Assembly (NCBI RefSeq): GCF_014656455.1
Contig: NZ_BNCL01000005.1
Location: 124,001-188,000 of the forward strand
Length of the DNA stretch: 64,000 bases
Direction of reading: 5' to 3'
Origin: Paracoccus aerius
Lineage (GTDB): Bacteria; Pseudomonadota; Alphaproteobacteria; Rhodobacterales; Rhodobacteraceae
Shown: piece after piece, positions 20,390-28,103 of the stretch
How positions within the stretch are numbered: position 1 is the stretch's first letter
Layout of the letters: every line of letters begins with the position of its first letter
Translations under genes and position numbers: made by a program
The notes under the pieces: generated by a model
What the model was told of the DNA's origin: nothing
The model's input: only the letters and a program-made list of their open reading frames with translations
Databases searched by the model: none

Positions 20390-20602
20390 TTATTGCCGGG
20401 TCCGGGTCGCGAGGGGCTGGATCCGGGCTTCCCACAGATCGGGGTCGCGCCCCTCGAGCAGCGAGGCCGCGGCTGCCTGCGGTTCCCGAGACAGCGCCAG
20501 AAGCGGCGCACCATTGACGCGGTGTACCTGTCCTGTCCGCCGGTCGATCAGGCTGACCGAATAAAGCGGGTTGGCGTCGAAGCCTGGGCCTTGGATCGTC
20601 AT
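20390..20602 (-). CDS. Small unknown protein heading the sulfate-import operon
   Basis: A 70-residue soluble protein, not recognised by me. The evidence that it is real is a GGAG ribosome site eight bases before the ATG, same-strand position 22 bases upstream of sbp, and ordinary high-GC codon use. The sequence has a short beta-like start ([18 protein letters not shown]), then an alanine-rich helix and a WEARIQPL end. It has no signal peptide, membrane segment or cysteine. It may be a regulator or assembly factor of the importer, but that is guesswork. Confidence 0.65.
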   Translation of the reverse strand: MTIQGPGFDANPLYSVSLIDRRTGQVHRVNGAPLLALSREPQAAAASLLEGRDPDLWEARIQPLATRTRQ

Positions 20603-20707
20603 CTTGCTCGCTCCTCTGACTCACCGGCTGCTTATTCCGCAAATAACGACAGGCAAAGTCGTCTTTAGCAAGAGCAAAGATTTGTCGATTTGGTGGGCGG
20701 CAAGAGA

Positions 20708-20720
20708 AGAAGATTCTTCT
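20708..20720. promoter_or_regulatory. Palindrome upstream of the sulfate operon
   Basis: AGAAGA-T-TCTTCT, perfect 6-base arms, about 105 bases before the leader protein start and next to the terminator of the aminotransferase gene. It is a candidate operator for the sulfate operon. Confidence 0.35.
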
Positions 20721-20731
20721 CCAAAATGTAA

Positions 20732-20756
20732 AAGGCCCGCCAGTGCGGCGGGCCTT
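20732..20756 (-). terminator. Rho-independent terminator of the aminotransferase gene
   Basis: A perfect 10-bp stem (AAGGCCCGCC / GGCGGGCCTT) with a 5-base loop lies 20 bases beyond the minus-strand stop at 20776 and runs into TTTT on that strand. Confidence 0.88.
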
Positions 20757-20775
20757 GTCGTTCAGGACTGGCCGG

Positions 20776-21906
20776 TCAGGCCGGTATCACCTTGTCCACA
20801 ACGGCCCGAAGTCGGGCCAGAGTGCCGTCCACGTCCTTCAGCTTGTCCAGCCCGAAAAGGCCCAGCCGGAAGGTCGAGAACTGGTCGCCTTCATTCACTG
20901 CCAGCGGCACCCCTGCCGCGATCTGCATTCCTTCGGCGGCGAACTTCTTGCCGTTCTTGACCTCGGGGTCTTGGGTATAGCTGACCACAACGCCCGGCGC
21001 GGCAAAGCCCGGTGCCGCGACCGACCTGACACCGCGTTCGGCCAGCATCTCGCGAACCGCGTTGCCCAGCCGCCACTGCGCATCGCGCGCGGCGTCGAAG
21101 CCCATCGCCCGCGTTTCCTCCATCGCGTCGCGCAGGCCCAGCAGGGCGTCGGTGGGCATGGTGGCGTGATAGGCGTGGCCGCCATCTTCATAGGCCGCCA
21201 TGATCGCGCGCCATTTCTTCAGATCCAGCGCAAAGCTGGTGCTGCCGGTTTGCGCCAGCCGTTCCGCGCCGCGTTCCGACAGCATCACCAGACCGGCGGC
21301 GGGCGATGCCGACCACCCCTTCTGCGGGGCCGAGATCAGCACGTCCACGCCCGTGGCCTTCATGTCCACCCAGACGGCGCCGGATGCAATGCAGTCCAGC
21401 ACCATCAGTGCGCCCACATTATGCGCGGCCTGCGCGAGGGCACGGATGTAGTCGTCCGGCAGGATCAACCCGGCCGAGGTTTCGACATGGGGCGCAAAGA
21501 CCGCATCGGGTCGCGTCTCGTGGATCTTGGCCACGACTTCGTCGATGGGGGGCGGGGCGTAGGCGGGCTGGGGCTCGTTCCCGGCGGGTCGCGCCATGAC
21601 GACGGTCGTTTCGCGGGTGAACCGGCCCATGTCGAAGATCTGGCTCCAGCGATAGCTGAACCAGCCGTTGCGGACGATCAGCGCGTGGCCGGTGCCGAAC
21701 TGGCGGGCGACGGCCTCCATCGCATAGGTGCCGCCGCCGGGCACGATGGCGACCTGGTGGGCGGAATAGACCTCGCGCAGGGTGGCGGACAGGTCGCGCA
21801 TCACCTGCTGGAACCGCTGCGACATGTGGTTCAGCGAGCGGTCGGTGAAGACGACCGAGAATTCGTCCAAGCCCTGCGGGTCGATGTGGGGGTGAAGATG
21901 GGGCAT
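20776..21906 (-). CDS. Class-V PLP-dependent aminotransferase (alanine/serine--glyoxylate type)
   Basis: A 376-residue fold-type I PLP enzyme. The fold markers are VPGGGTYAMEAVARQF (phosphate cradle, residues 55-70), APHVETSAGL, D171 in VLDCIASG and the probable Schiff-base lysine K196 in SAPQKGWSASP. The family uses alanine, serine or aspartate with glyoxylate or pyruvate; the substrate cannot be read here. The start at 21906 has AGGAG before it. The LysE-type gene lies 77 bases upstream on the same strand, so an operon is plausible. It is not obviously BhcA: none of the other beta-hydroxyaspartate-pathway genes is adjacent. Confidence 0.85.
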   Translation of the reverse strand: MPHLHPHIDPQGLDEFSVVFTDRSLNHMSQRFQQVMRDLSATLREVYSAHQVAIVPGGGTYAMEAVARQFGTGHALIVRNGWFSYRWSQIFDMGRFTRETTVVMARPAGNEPQPAYAPPPIDEVVAKIHETRPDAVFAPHVETSAGLILPDDYIRALAQAAHNVGALMVLDCIASGAVWVDMKATGVDVLISAPQKGWSASPAAGLVMLSERGAERLAQTGSTSFALDLKKWRAIMAAYEDGGHAYHATMPTDALLGLRDAMEETRAMGFDAARDAQWRLGNAVREMLAERGVRSVAAPGFAAPGVVVSYTQDPEVKNGKKFAAEGMQIAAGVPLAVNEGDQFSTFRLGLFGLDKLKDVDGTLARLRAVVDKVIPA

Positions 21907-21983
21907 CGCATTCTCCTGTCCGATCGGTGGCAGACTAGCCCGTGGCGTGGTCCGCTGCCAGACAGCCAAAGGCCGCAGGGGGA

Positions 21984-22580
21984 TCAATGGGCGATCAGGG
22001 CGTTCAGCCCGATCAGGATCATCGTCCCCGCCCCGATCTGGCGCAGGCTGCGTGCCGCCCCGAAGACCCGCCCGGGCAGCGTCGAGGATGACAGCACCGC
22101 CAGCAGGAAATACCAGGCCGTGCTTTGCAGGATAATCAGCGCGAATATCGTTGCGTAAAATCGGTCCGTGGCCGTCGGGGGCATCGCGGTCAGGAATGTT
22201 CCCAGCCAGAAGGCAAGCGCGACCGGGTTCGACAGCGCCGTCAAAAGCCCCAGCAGGAAGGGTTGCCCGCAGGCCCGCGGGCTGTTCCAGGCGGGCGGCG
22301 TCACCAGCATCCGAAGACCGATCCCGGTCAGGTAAACGCCTGACGAGATGCGAAGAATCACAAGAAGATGCTCGTGACGCGCGACCGCTGCGCCCGCGCC
22401 CAGCAGCGCCATGCCCGCCCACAGCCCGGTTGCCGTCACGACCCCGGCCGCGACCGAAAGGCCCGCCCTGCGCGAGACCACGCTGGCGCTGCAGCATATT
22501 GCGACGGTATTGGGGCCCGGGCTGACGGCTATTGCAAGATGCAGGCCGCAAATAAAAAGAATATCGCCAAAGTAAATCAT
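21984..22580 (-). CDS. LysE/RhtB-family amino-acid exporter
   Basis: Predicted 198-residue inner-membrane protein with about six helices. The N-terminal AIAVSPGPNTVAICCSASVVSRRAGL block and the central ALSNPVALAFWLGTF are typical of the LysE superfamily, which exports amino acids or homoserine lactones. The substrate is unknown. The first codons fall inside an AT-rich strip, and AT-rich inverted repeats lie just upstream. Confidence 0.88.
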   Translation of the reverse strand: MIYFGDILFICGLHLAIAVSPGPNTVAICCSASVVSRRAGLSVAAGVVTATGLWAGMALLGAGAAVARHEHLLVILRISSGVYLTGIGLRMLVTPPAWNSPRACGQPFLLGLLTALSNPVALAFWLGTFLTAMPPTATDRFYATIFALIILQSTAWYFLLAVLSSSTLPGRVFGAARSLRQIGAGTMILIGLNALIAH

Positions 22581-22581
22581 G

Positions 22582-22608
22582 ATAATATATCCAGAAAAGA
22601 TATATTAT
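22582..22608. promoter_or_regulatory. AT-rich inverted repeat 1 between divergent genes
   Basis: ATAATATATC / GATATATTAT, perfect 10-base arms with a 7-base spacer, directly before the minus-strand start at 22580. It is likely a promoter/operator element of the exporter gene. Confidence 0.5.
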
Positions 22609-22619
22609 ATTAAAACAAT

Positions 22620-22648
22620 CCATATTAATTTCACATTATATAATATGG
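22620..22648. promoter_or_regulatory. AT-rich inverted repeat 2 between divergent genes
   Basis: CCATATTA / TAATATGG, perfect 8-base arms with a 13-base spacer, 97 bases before the amidotransferase start at 22745. Together with repeat 1 it makes a strip with very few G or C in a high-GC region. Confidence 0.5.
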
Positions 22649-22744
22649 TGAGATATTCACGACTTGGCGAAAGCATGTTGCCCCCTTGCAGGCCCCCCGT
22701 CCGCGCGACTACCTTCCTGCCTGCAGCAACATCGCAGGTTTTTC

Positions 22745-23443
22745 ATGCGCATCGGCATTCTTCAATGCGGCCAGGCGCCCGCCGAATTGAAGCAGGACAT
22801 GGGCGATTACCCGGACCTGTTCGTCCGGCTTCTGGACGGGCGCGGCTTCCAGTTCCGCACCTGGCATGTCGAGGAGATGGAGTTCCCCGCATCCGTCCAC
22901 GACGCCGACGGCTGGCTGCTGACGGGGTCGCGCCACGGCGCATACGAGGATCACGACTTCATCCGCCCGCTGGAACGCTTTATCCGCGACGCCTATGACG
23001 CAGCGGTGCCCATGGTCGGCATCTGCTTCGGCCACCAGATCATCGCGCAGGCACTTGGCGGAACGGTGACCAAGCATCCGGGCGGTTGGGCCGTCGGCAC
23101 GCATGACTATGACTTCGGCGGCGAGACGCTGCGCCTGAACGCCTGGCACCAGGATCAGGTGGTGGTGCTGCCCAGGGACGCGCAGGTCGCGGGTCGCAAC
23201 GAGTTTTGCGAGAACGCCGCCCTGATCTATGGCGACCGCGCCTTCACGGTGCAGGCCCATCCCGAGTTTTCGGACGACTTCATCCTTGCCTTGATGGACA
23301 AGCGCGGCAAGGGCCGGGTGCCGCAGGAACTGATGGACCGCGCCATCGACCGCATGGGCGAGGCCAAGGGATCGGCCGCCATCGCCGAGCGGATCGAGGC
23401 CTTCTTCAAGCAGCCCCGCGCCATCAGCAGGGGTGCCGCATGA
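22745..23443 (+). CDS. Class-I glutamine amidotransferase-like protein
   Basis: A 232-residue type-1 glutamine amidotransferase domain. The catalytic triad is visible as C94 (GICFGHQII), H172 and E174 (AHPEF). LTGSRHGAYEDHDF and the GWAVGTHDY strand fit the GuaA-like stand-alone group. Beside a glutamine-synthetase-like ligase and an FAD oxidase it probably hydrolyses a gamma-glutamyl intermediate, the job PuuD does in E. coli putrescine breakdown, but it is not a close PuuD by eye. The stop overlaps the next start by 4 bases. Confidence 0.85.
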   Translation: MRIGILQCGQAPAELKQDMGDYPDLFVRLLDGRGFQFRTWHVEEMEFPASVHDADGWLLTGSRHGAYEDHDFIRPLERFIRDAYDAAVPMVGICFGHQIIAQALGGTVTKHPGGWAVGTHDYDFGGETLRLNAWHQDQVVVLPRDAQVAGRNEFCENAALIYGDRAFTVQAHPEFSDDFILALMDKRGKGRVPQELMDRAIDRMGEAKGSAAIAERIEAFFKQPRAISRGAA

Positions 23444-24798
23444 GCGACTGGATCGACAGGCTGCCCCAGGCCGCCCGCGACTTCGTGGCCGGCCGCCGGC
23501 TGGACGAGGTCGAATGCATCCTGGCCGACATCGCGGGCGTCGCGCGCGGCAAGGCCATGCCCGCGTCGAAATTCGCGCGGCAGGAAAAGTTCTATCTTCC
23601 GAACTCGATCTTCCTGCAGACGATCACCGGGGAATGGGCCGACAACCCGGCGGGGGCGTTCACCGAACCCGACATGATCCTGACGCCGGATTTCACCACC
23701 GCGACCGCCGCGCCCTGGACGGCGGACTGGACGCTGCAGGTGATCCACGACGCCTATGACCAGCAGGGCAACCCTGTGCCCATCGCGCCGCGCAACGTGC
23801 TGAAGCGGGTGGTGGACCTGTATCGCCAGCGGGGATGGAAGCCGGTCGTCGCGCCCGAGATGGAGTTCTTCCTGGTCGCGCGCAACATCGACCCCAACCA
23901 GCCGATCATCCCTCCGATGGGCCGCACCGGCCGGCGGGCAGCCGCCAAGCAGGCCTATTCCATGTCCGCCGTGGACGAATACGGCAAGGTCATCGACGAT
24001 ATCTATGACTTTGCCGAAGCCCAGGGGTTCGAGATCGACGGCATCCTGCAGGAAGGCGGCGCGGGCCAGGTCGAGATCAACCTGAACCACGGCGATCCCG
24101 TGGCCCTTGCCGACGAGATCTTCTACTTCAAGCGCCTGATCCGCGAAGCCGCGCTGCGTCACGACTGCTTTGCGACCTTCATGGCCAAGCCCATCGAGGG
24201 CGAGCCGGGCAGCGCCATGCACCTGCATCATTCGATCATCGACGTGGCCACGGGCCGGAACATCTTTTCCGACGAAAAGGGGGCCGAGACGCCCCAGTTC
24301 CTGCATTTCATCGCAGGAATGCAGAAGCACCTGCCCGCAGCCATCGCGTTGCTGGCGCCCTATGTGAACAGCTATCGCCGCTATGTCCCGGACTTCGCCG
24401 CGCCGATCAACCTGGAATGGGGCCGCGACAACCGCACCACCGGCCTGCGGGTGCCGATTTCCAGCCCCGAGGCGCGGCGGGTCGAAAACCGCCTGGCGGG
24501 CATGGACTGCAACCCCTACCTGGGCATCGCTGCCAGCCTCGCCTGCGGTTACCTGGGACTGGTCGAGGGCGAGAATCCGCGCGGCGAGTGCTTGGGCGAC
24601 GCCTATATGTCGTCGCAGGACGAACTGCCCTACAACCTGGGCGACGCGCTTGACATGATGGCTGAAAACACGCCGATGCGGGGCGTTTTGGGCGAAGATT
24701 TCACCGCCGTCTACGAATCCGTCAAGCGCAACGAATACAAGGAGTTCCTGCAGGTCATCAGCCCTTGGGAACGCGAACATCTGCTGCTGAACGTATGA
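23440..24798 (+). CDS. Glutamine-synthetase-like gamma-glutamyl-amine ligase
   Basis: A 452-residue member of the GS superfamily, probably ATP-dependent ligation of glutamate to an amine such as putrescine (PuuA-like). It has the GS catalytic blocks APEMEFFLVA, GGAGQVEINLNHGD, the histidine loop GSAMHLHHS, and ENRLAGMDCNPYLGIAA. The adenylylation tyrosine loop of true GlnA is missing and the sequence differs strongly from GlnA at 43195. It overlaps both neighbours by 4 bases, so the three genes are one translational unit. Confidence 0.88.
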   Translation: MSDWIDRLPQAARDFVAGRRLDEVECILADIAGVARGKAMPASKFARQEKFYLPNSIFLQTITGEWADNPAGAFTEPDMILTPDFTTATAAPWTADWTLQVIHDAYDQQGNPVPIAPRNVLKRVVDLYRQRGWKPVVAPEMEFFLVARNIDPNQPIIPPMGRTGRRAAAKQAYSMSAVDEYGKVIDDIYDFAEAQGFEIDGILQEGGAGQVEINLNHGDPVALADEIFYFKRLIREAALRHDCFATFMAKPIEGEPGSAMHLHHSIIDVATGRNIFSDEKGAETPQFLHFIAGMQKHLPAAIALLAPYVNSYRRYVPDFAAPINLEWGRDNRTTGLRVPISSPEARRVENRLAGMDCNPYLGIAASLACGYLGLVEGENPRGECLGDAYMSSQDELPYNLGDALDMMAENTPMRGVLGEDFTAVYESVKRNEYKEFLQVISPWEREHLLLNV

Positions 24799-26102
24799 AG
24801 CTGCTCTACGCCAACGACCGGCGCGGGGAGTATCCGCCCAGCATCTATGCCGAGACCTGCGCGGCCCTGGACCGGTTTCCCCCGCTGAAGGGAGAGGTGC
24901 GTGCCGATGTGGCGGTCGTCGGCGGCGGCTATACCGGCCTATCGGCGGCGTTGCATCTGGCGCGGGCCGGGCGCGACGTGATGCTGGTCGATGCGCATCG
25001 GGTTGGCTTTGGCGCATCCGGCCGCAATGGCGGGCAGATCGGATCGGGCCAGCGGCAAGAGGTGGACTGGCTGGAACGCCAGTTCGGCGCGGACACGGCC
25101 CGCCGCCTGTGGGATCTGGCCGAGGACGCAAAGGCCCTGGTCCGGGCGCTGGCTGCTGAATCCAGCGTGCCGATCCGCGACGGCGTGGCCCATGCCTGCC
25201 GCAGCGGGTCCGAAGTCCGGCACAGCGCGCAGATGGCCGCGCATCTGGCCGGGCGTTACGGCTATGACAAGGTGCAGCCCTTGGATCGCGATGCCCTTGC
25301 GGCGCATCTGGGCAGCACGGCCTATGTCGGCGGTGACGTGGACTGGGGTGCGGGCCATGTCCATCCGCTGAACCTCGCGCTCGGCGTGGCGCGGCTGGCG
25401 GCGGCTGCGGGCGTGCGGATCCATGAAGGCACCCATGTCCACCGGATCGAGCATGGCACGGCCACTCAAAAAAGCCGGGTGCTGTGCGACACCGGCAGGA
25501 TCGTCTGCGACCATGTGATCCTGGCCGGGAACGGCTACCAGGGGCGGCTGGACGCCAAGGTGGCCGCGCGGGTCATGCCAATCAACAACTATGTCGTCGC
25601 GACCGAGCCGCTGGGCACCGACTTCGCCGAAATCCTGCCGCGGAACATCGCCGTCGCCGATACCAAGTTCGTGGTCAACTATTGGCGGCTGGACGACGAC
25701 CGCCGCCTGATCTTCGGCGGGGGCGAGACGGCGACCTATCGTTTCCCCAAGGACATCGCCGCTTTGGTCCGGCCCCATCTTCTGTCGGTCTATCCTCAGT
25801 TGCGCCACATCAGGATCACCCATGCCTGGGGCGGGACGCTGGCGATCACCATGAACCGGATGCCGCATTTCGCCCGGCCCGCGCCAAATTGCCTGTCGGC
25901 GGGCGGTTATTCCGGGCACGGGGTCGCGATTGCGACGCTTGCAGGCAGGCTGATGGCCGACGCGGTGGCGGGACAGTCCGACGGGTTCGACGCTATGGCG
26001 GCCATTCCGGCGCGGCCCTTTCCGGGCGGGTCGATGCTGCGCAGCCCGCTGCTGGTGGCTGGCATGGCATGGTATGGATTGCGCGACAGGCTGGGCTTCT
26101 AG
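24795..26102 (+). CDS. FAD-dependent amine oxidoreductase (PuuB-like, DAO family)
   Basis: A 435-residue flavoprotein. VAVVGGGYTGLSAALHLARAG (about residues 39-59) is the dinucleotide-binding start, followed by GASGRNGGQIGSGQRQ, and near the C-terminus GGYSGHGVAIATLAGRLMAD. These are the marks of the gamma-glutamylputrescine oxidase group. It probably oxidises the gamma-glutamyl amine made by the preceding ligase. The 3' end overlaps the convergent TerB-like gene by 4 bases. Confidence 0.88.
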   Translation: MKLLYANDRRGEYPPSIYAETCAALDRFPPLKGEVRADVAVVGGGYTGLSAALHLARAGRDVMLVDAHRVGFGASGRNGGQIGSGQRQEVDWLERQFGADTARRLWDLAEDAKALVRALAAESSVPIRDGVAHACRSGSEVRHSAQMAAHLAGRYGYDKVQPLDRDALAAHLGSTAYVGGDVDWGAGHVHPLNLALGVARLAAAAGVRIHEGTHVHRIEHGTATQKSRVLCDTGRIVCDHVILAGNGYQGRLDAKVAARVMPINNYVVATEPLGTDFAEILPRNIAVADTKFVVNYWRLDDDRRLIFGGGETATYRFPKDIAALVRPHLLSVYPQLRHIRITHAWGGTLAITMNRMPHFARPAPNCLSAGGYSGHGVAIATLAGRLMADAVAGQSDGFDAMAAIPARPFPGGSMLRSPLLVAGMAWYGLRDRLGF

Positions 26103-26542
26103 CGTCCGGCGACGCGGCGGCGCTGCAGCGCGGAATCCCGGTCCGTCACGCCCAGAAGGGCGGAAACAAGCCGGATCGCCGTTTCCTCGTTGGCGCTGCG
26201 GTGGTTGTCGGCAAGCGAGATTTCCCACATTGCCCCGATGATGGCCGCGCGATCCTCCAGCGAGACCCGATCCTTGATAAGGCGGGTGAAGCGTACGGTG
26301 TCGGGGGCCTCGGCCTCGATCATCTCGGCCACAAGGCGGCGTTCGGCGGCATCGGCAAGGCCCAGGCCGTGCAATTCGGCCAGAACCTCGTCTATCCGGC
26401 GCTTTTCGGTCTGATGATAGTGATCGTCGGCCCGCGCCACCCGAACCAGAAGGGCGGCAACCGCCACTTCGGCATCGTCCGTGGCAAGCGGCCTCGGGCT
26501 GGGGTCGTCCGTGAACAGGCGATCAAGCAGGTTGCGGAACAT
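26099..26542 (-). CDS. TerB-like (tellurite-resistance fold) protein
   Basis: A 147-residue all-helical protein. The pattern VAALLVRVARADDHYHQTEKRRIDEVLAEL with acidic pairs, then DRAAIIGAMWEISLADNHRSANEETAIRLVSALLGV, is the duplicated TerB/DjlA-N type metal-site helix arrangement. The biochemical role is unknown; TerB-fold proteins are linked to metal and membrane stress. A strong promoter with a palindrome lies upstream. Confidence 0.8.
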   Translation of the reverse strand: MFRNLLDRLFTDDPSPRPLATDDAEVAVAALLVRVARADDHYHQTEKRRIDEVLAELHGLGLADAAERRLVAEMIEAEAPDTVRFTRLIKDRVSLEDRAAIIGAMWEISLADNHRSANEETAIRLVSALLGVTDRDSALQRRRVAGR

Positions 26543-26557
26543 GTCCCCAGCTTACGC

Positions 26558-26578
26558 CCTTGAACCGCACATTCAAGG
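26558..26578. repeat. Inverted repeat in the leader of the TerB-like gene
   Basis: CCTTGAA / TTCAAGG, perfect 7-base arms, 7-base loop, 16 bases before the start at 26542 and downstream of the predicted promoter, so it would be transcribed into the leader RNA. Confidence 0.45.
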
Positions 26579-26601
26579 ATTAAGGGCAGAGACACGCTTT
26601 T

Positions 26602-26630
26602 ATTATACCGCACGTTGATCGGCCGATCAA
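26602..26630 (-). promoter_or_regulatory. Sigma-70 promoter with palindromic operator for the TerB-like gene
   Basis: On the minus strand TTGATC and a consensus TATAAT are separated by exactly 17 bases. Bases 26615-26630 form the perfect 16-base palindrome TTGATCGGCCGATCAA, which includes the whole -35 and part of the spacer, a classic arrangement for repressor binding. The regulator is not identified. Confidence 0.75.
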
Positions 26631-26645
26631 TAACCCGGACCGCCC

Positions 26646-27551
26646 CTAGTATTTCTGCGGCACATAAAGATCGCGGGACAGGACATCGCGTTCATAGTCC
26701 GGGTTGAAGACCCGGTTGGGCAGCGTGACCTCTTGATGGGGGACCTCGCCATAGGGGATCATGCTCAGAAGGTGGCTCATGCAGTTCAGGCGGGCGCGCT
26801 TCTTGTCGTTTGCGGGCACGATATACCAGGGGGCTTCGGGGATGTTGGTATGTTCCAGCATGTCTTCCTTGGCCTTGGTATAGGCTTCCCAGCGGACGCG
26901 GGATTCCAGATCCATCGGCGACAGCTTCCACTGCTTCAGCGGATCATGAATGCGCATCAGGAAGCGCATCTGCTGTTCCTCGTCGGTGATCGAGAACCAG
27001 TACTTCACCAGCCGGATCCCCGACCGGACCAGCATCCGTTCGAATTCGGGAACGTCCTGGAAGAACTGGTCCACCTGGTCCTCGGATGCGAAGCCCATCA
27101 CGCGCTCGACGCCGGCGCGGTTGTACCAGCTTCGGTCGAACAGCACGATCTCGCCCCCGGCGGGCAGATGGGGGACGTAACGCTGGAAATACCATTGGGT
27201 TTTTTCGCGGTCCGAGGGCGCAGGCAGGGCCACGGTGCGGACCACGCGCGGGTTCAGCCTCTGGGTGATGCGCTTGATCGCGCCGCCCTTGCCTGCGCTG
27301 TCGCGGCCTTCGAAGATGACGACGACCTTCTGCTTGTTATGGGCCACCCAGTCCTGCAGCTTGATCAGTTCGGTCTGAAGGCGCAGCAATTCGCGGAAAT
27401 ACAGCTTGCGGTCCATCTGCTCGGGCCGCTTTTCGCGATAGATGCGGCGGATCTCCTCGGACAGGACGGCGTCTTCCAGCTCGATCTCGTAATCCTCGTC
27501 CAGGGTTTCCTGCAGCTCGGCTTCCAGCCAGTCCCTTGGTTCGTCGGTCAT
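26646..27551 (-). CDS. ppk2: Polyphosphate kinase 2 (PPK2 family)
   Basis: Predicted 301-residue cytoplasmic kinase that moves phosphate between polyphosphate and nucleotides. Walker A GRDSAGKGG is at residues 82-90 and the catalytic Walker B FDRSWYNRAGVERVMGF starts near 138; LVKYWFSITDEEQ and the lid-region Arg residues follow. The length fits single-domain PPK2. By sequence alone the choice between NDP and NMP phosphorylation is uncertain. Confidence 0.95.
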   Translation of the reverse strand: MTDEPRDWLEAELQETLDEDYEIELEDAVLSEEIRRIYREKRPEQMDRKLYFRELLRLQTELIKLQDWVAHNKQKVVVIFEGRDSAGKGGAIKRITQRLNPRVVRTVALPAPSDREKTQWYFQRYVPHLPAGGEIVLFDRSWYNRAGVERVMGFASEDQVDQFFQDVPEFERMLVRSGIRLVKYWFSITDEEQQMRFLMRIHDPLKQWKLSPMDLESRVRWEAYTKAKEDMLEHTNIPEAPWYIVPANDKKRARLNCMSHLLSMIPYGEVPHQEVTLPNRVFNPDYERDVLSRDLYVPQKY

Positions 27552-27631
27552 GGTGTTCCCTTGGCAATAGAACCGCCCGTCTAAGGCGCGATGGTAACGA
27601 TTTTACGGCAGGGGATTGTTCCGCCGCGGCC

Positions 27632-28102
27632 CTAGCGGCCAAAGCGTGCGGCGCAGGACGGGGTTACGGCCAGCACGAAGTCGGTCCGCCCGCCATCGAC
27701 GGTTCCGCACCATTGGCCGGTCACGGTGAACAGGCTGCGGGTGCCGCGGGCAGGGCGATAGGCGACGCGGCGGCCGTTCACGTCGAACAGGTTCAGGACG
27801 CCCCCCGCATTGGTCGCGTAATAGCCAAGCACGCCGCCGTCTGCGGTGATGATCAGCCGCTGTTCGTTGTCGGGGTTCGAGGGCCGGTTCTGCCAGGCCG
27901 TGCCTGCATTCGCGGTGTTCCCGGACGAGTTCCAGGCGGCATGGGGCGAATTGGCGGGGCTGGCGGGATTGTTCGCCGGATGGCCCGGCCCCAGGTCAAA
28001 GGGCAGGCGCGTCTGGTCCAGCACGATCAGCGGCGCATCCGCCCAGGCCGGCAGGGCCAGGCACAGGGCGCAGATGCGGGCAAGAAACGCAGCCCCGCGC
28101 AT
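27632..28102 (-). CDS. Secreted protein of unknown function behind the Mrp operon
   Basis: A 156-residue protein with a clear signal peptide (about 21 residues, ending LPAWA). It then has an Asn/Pro/Ala-rich stretch (HPANNPASPANSPHAAWNSSG) and a compact domain with two cysteines (QWCGTVDGG and TPSCAARF) that could form a disulfide. It begins one base after the mnhG stop, so it is probably translated with the antiporter operon. I do not recognise the family. Because the start is so close to mnhG, a role linked to the antiporter is possible but unproved. Confidence 0.75.
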   Translation of the reverse strand: MRGAAFLARICALCLALPAWADAPLIVLDQTRLPFDLGPGHPANNPASPANSPHAAWNSSGNTANAGTAWQNRPSNPDNEQRLIITADGGVLGYYATNAGGVLNLFDVNGRRVAYRPARGTRSLFTVTGQWCGTVDGGRTDFVLAVTPSCAARFGR

Positions 28103-28103
28103 C

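Noticed and set aside
20776..21906. Assignment of the aminotransferase as BhcA of the beta-hydroxyaspartate pathway
   Set aside because: The protein belongs to the same large fold family, but bhcB, bhcC, bhcD and the regulator are not adjacent, and the N-terminus differs from what I remember of BhcA.
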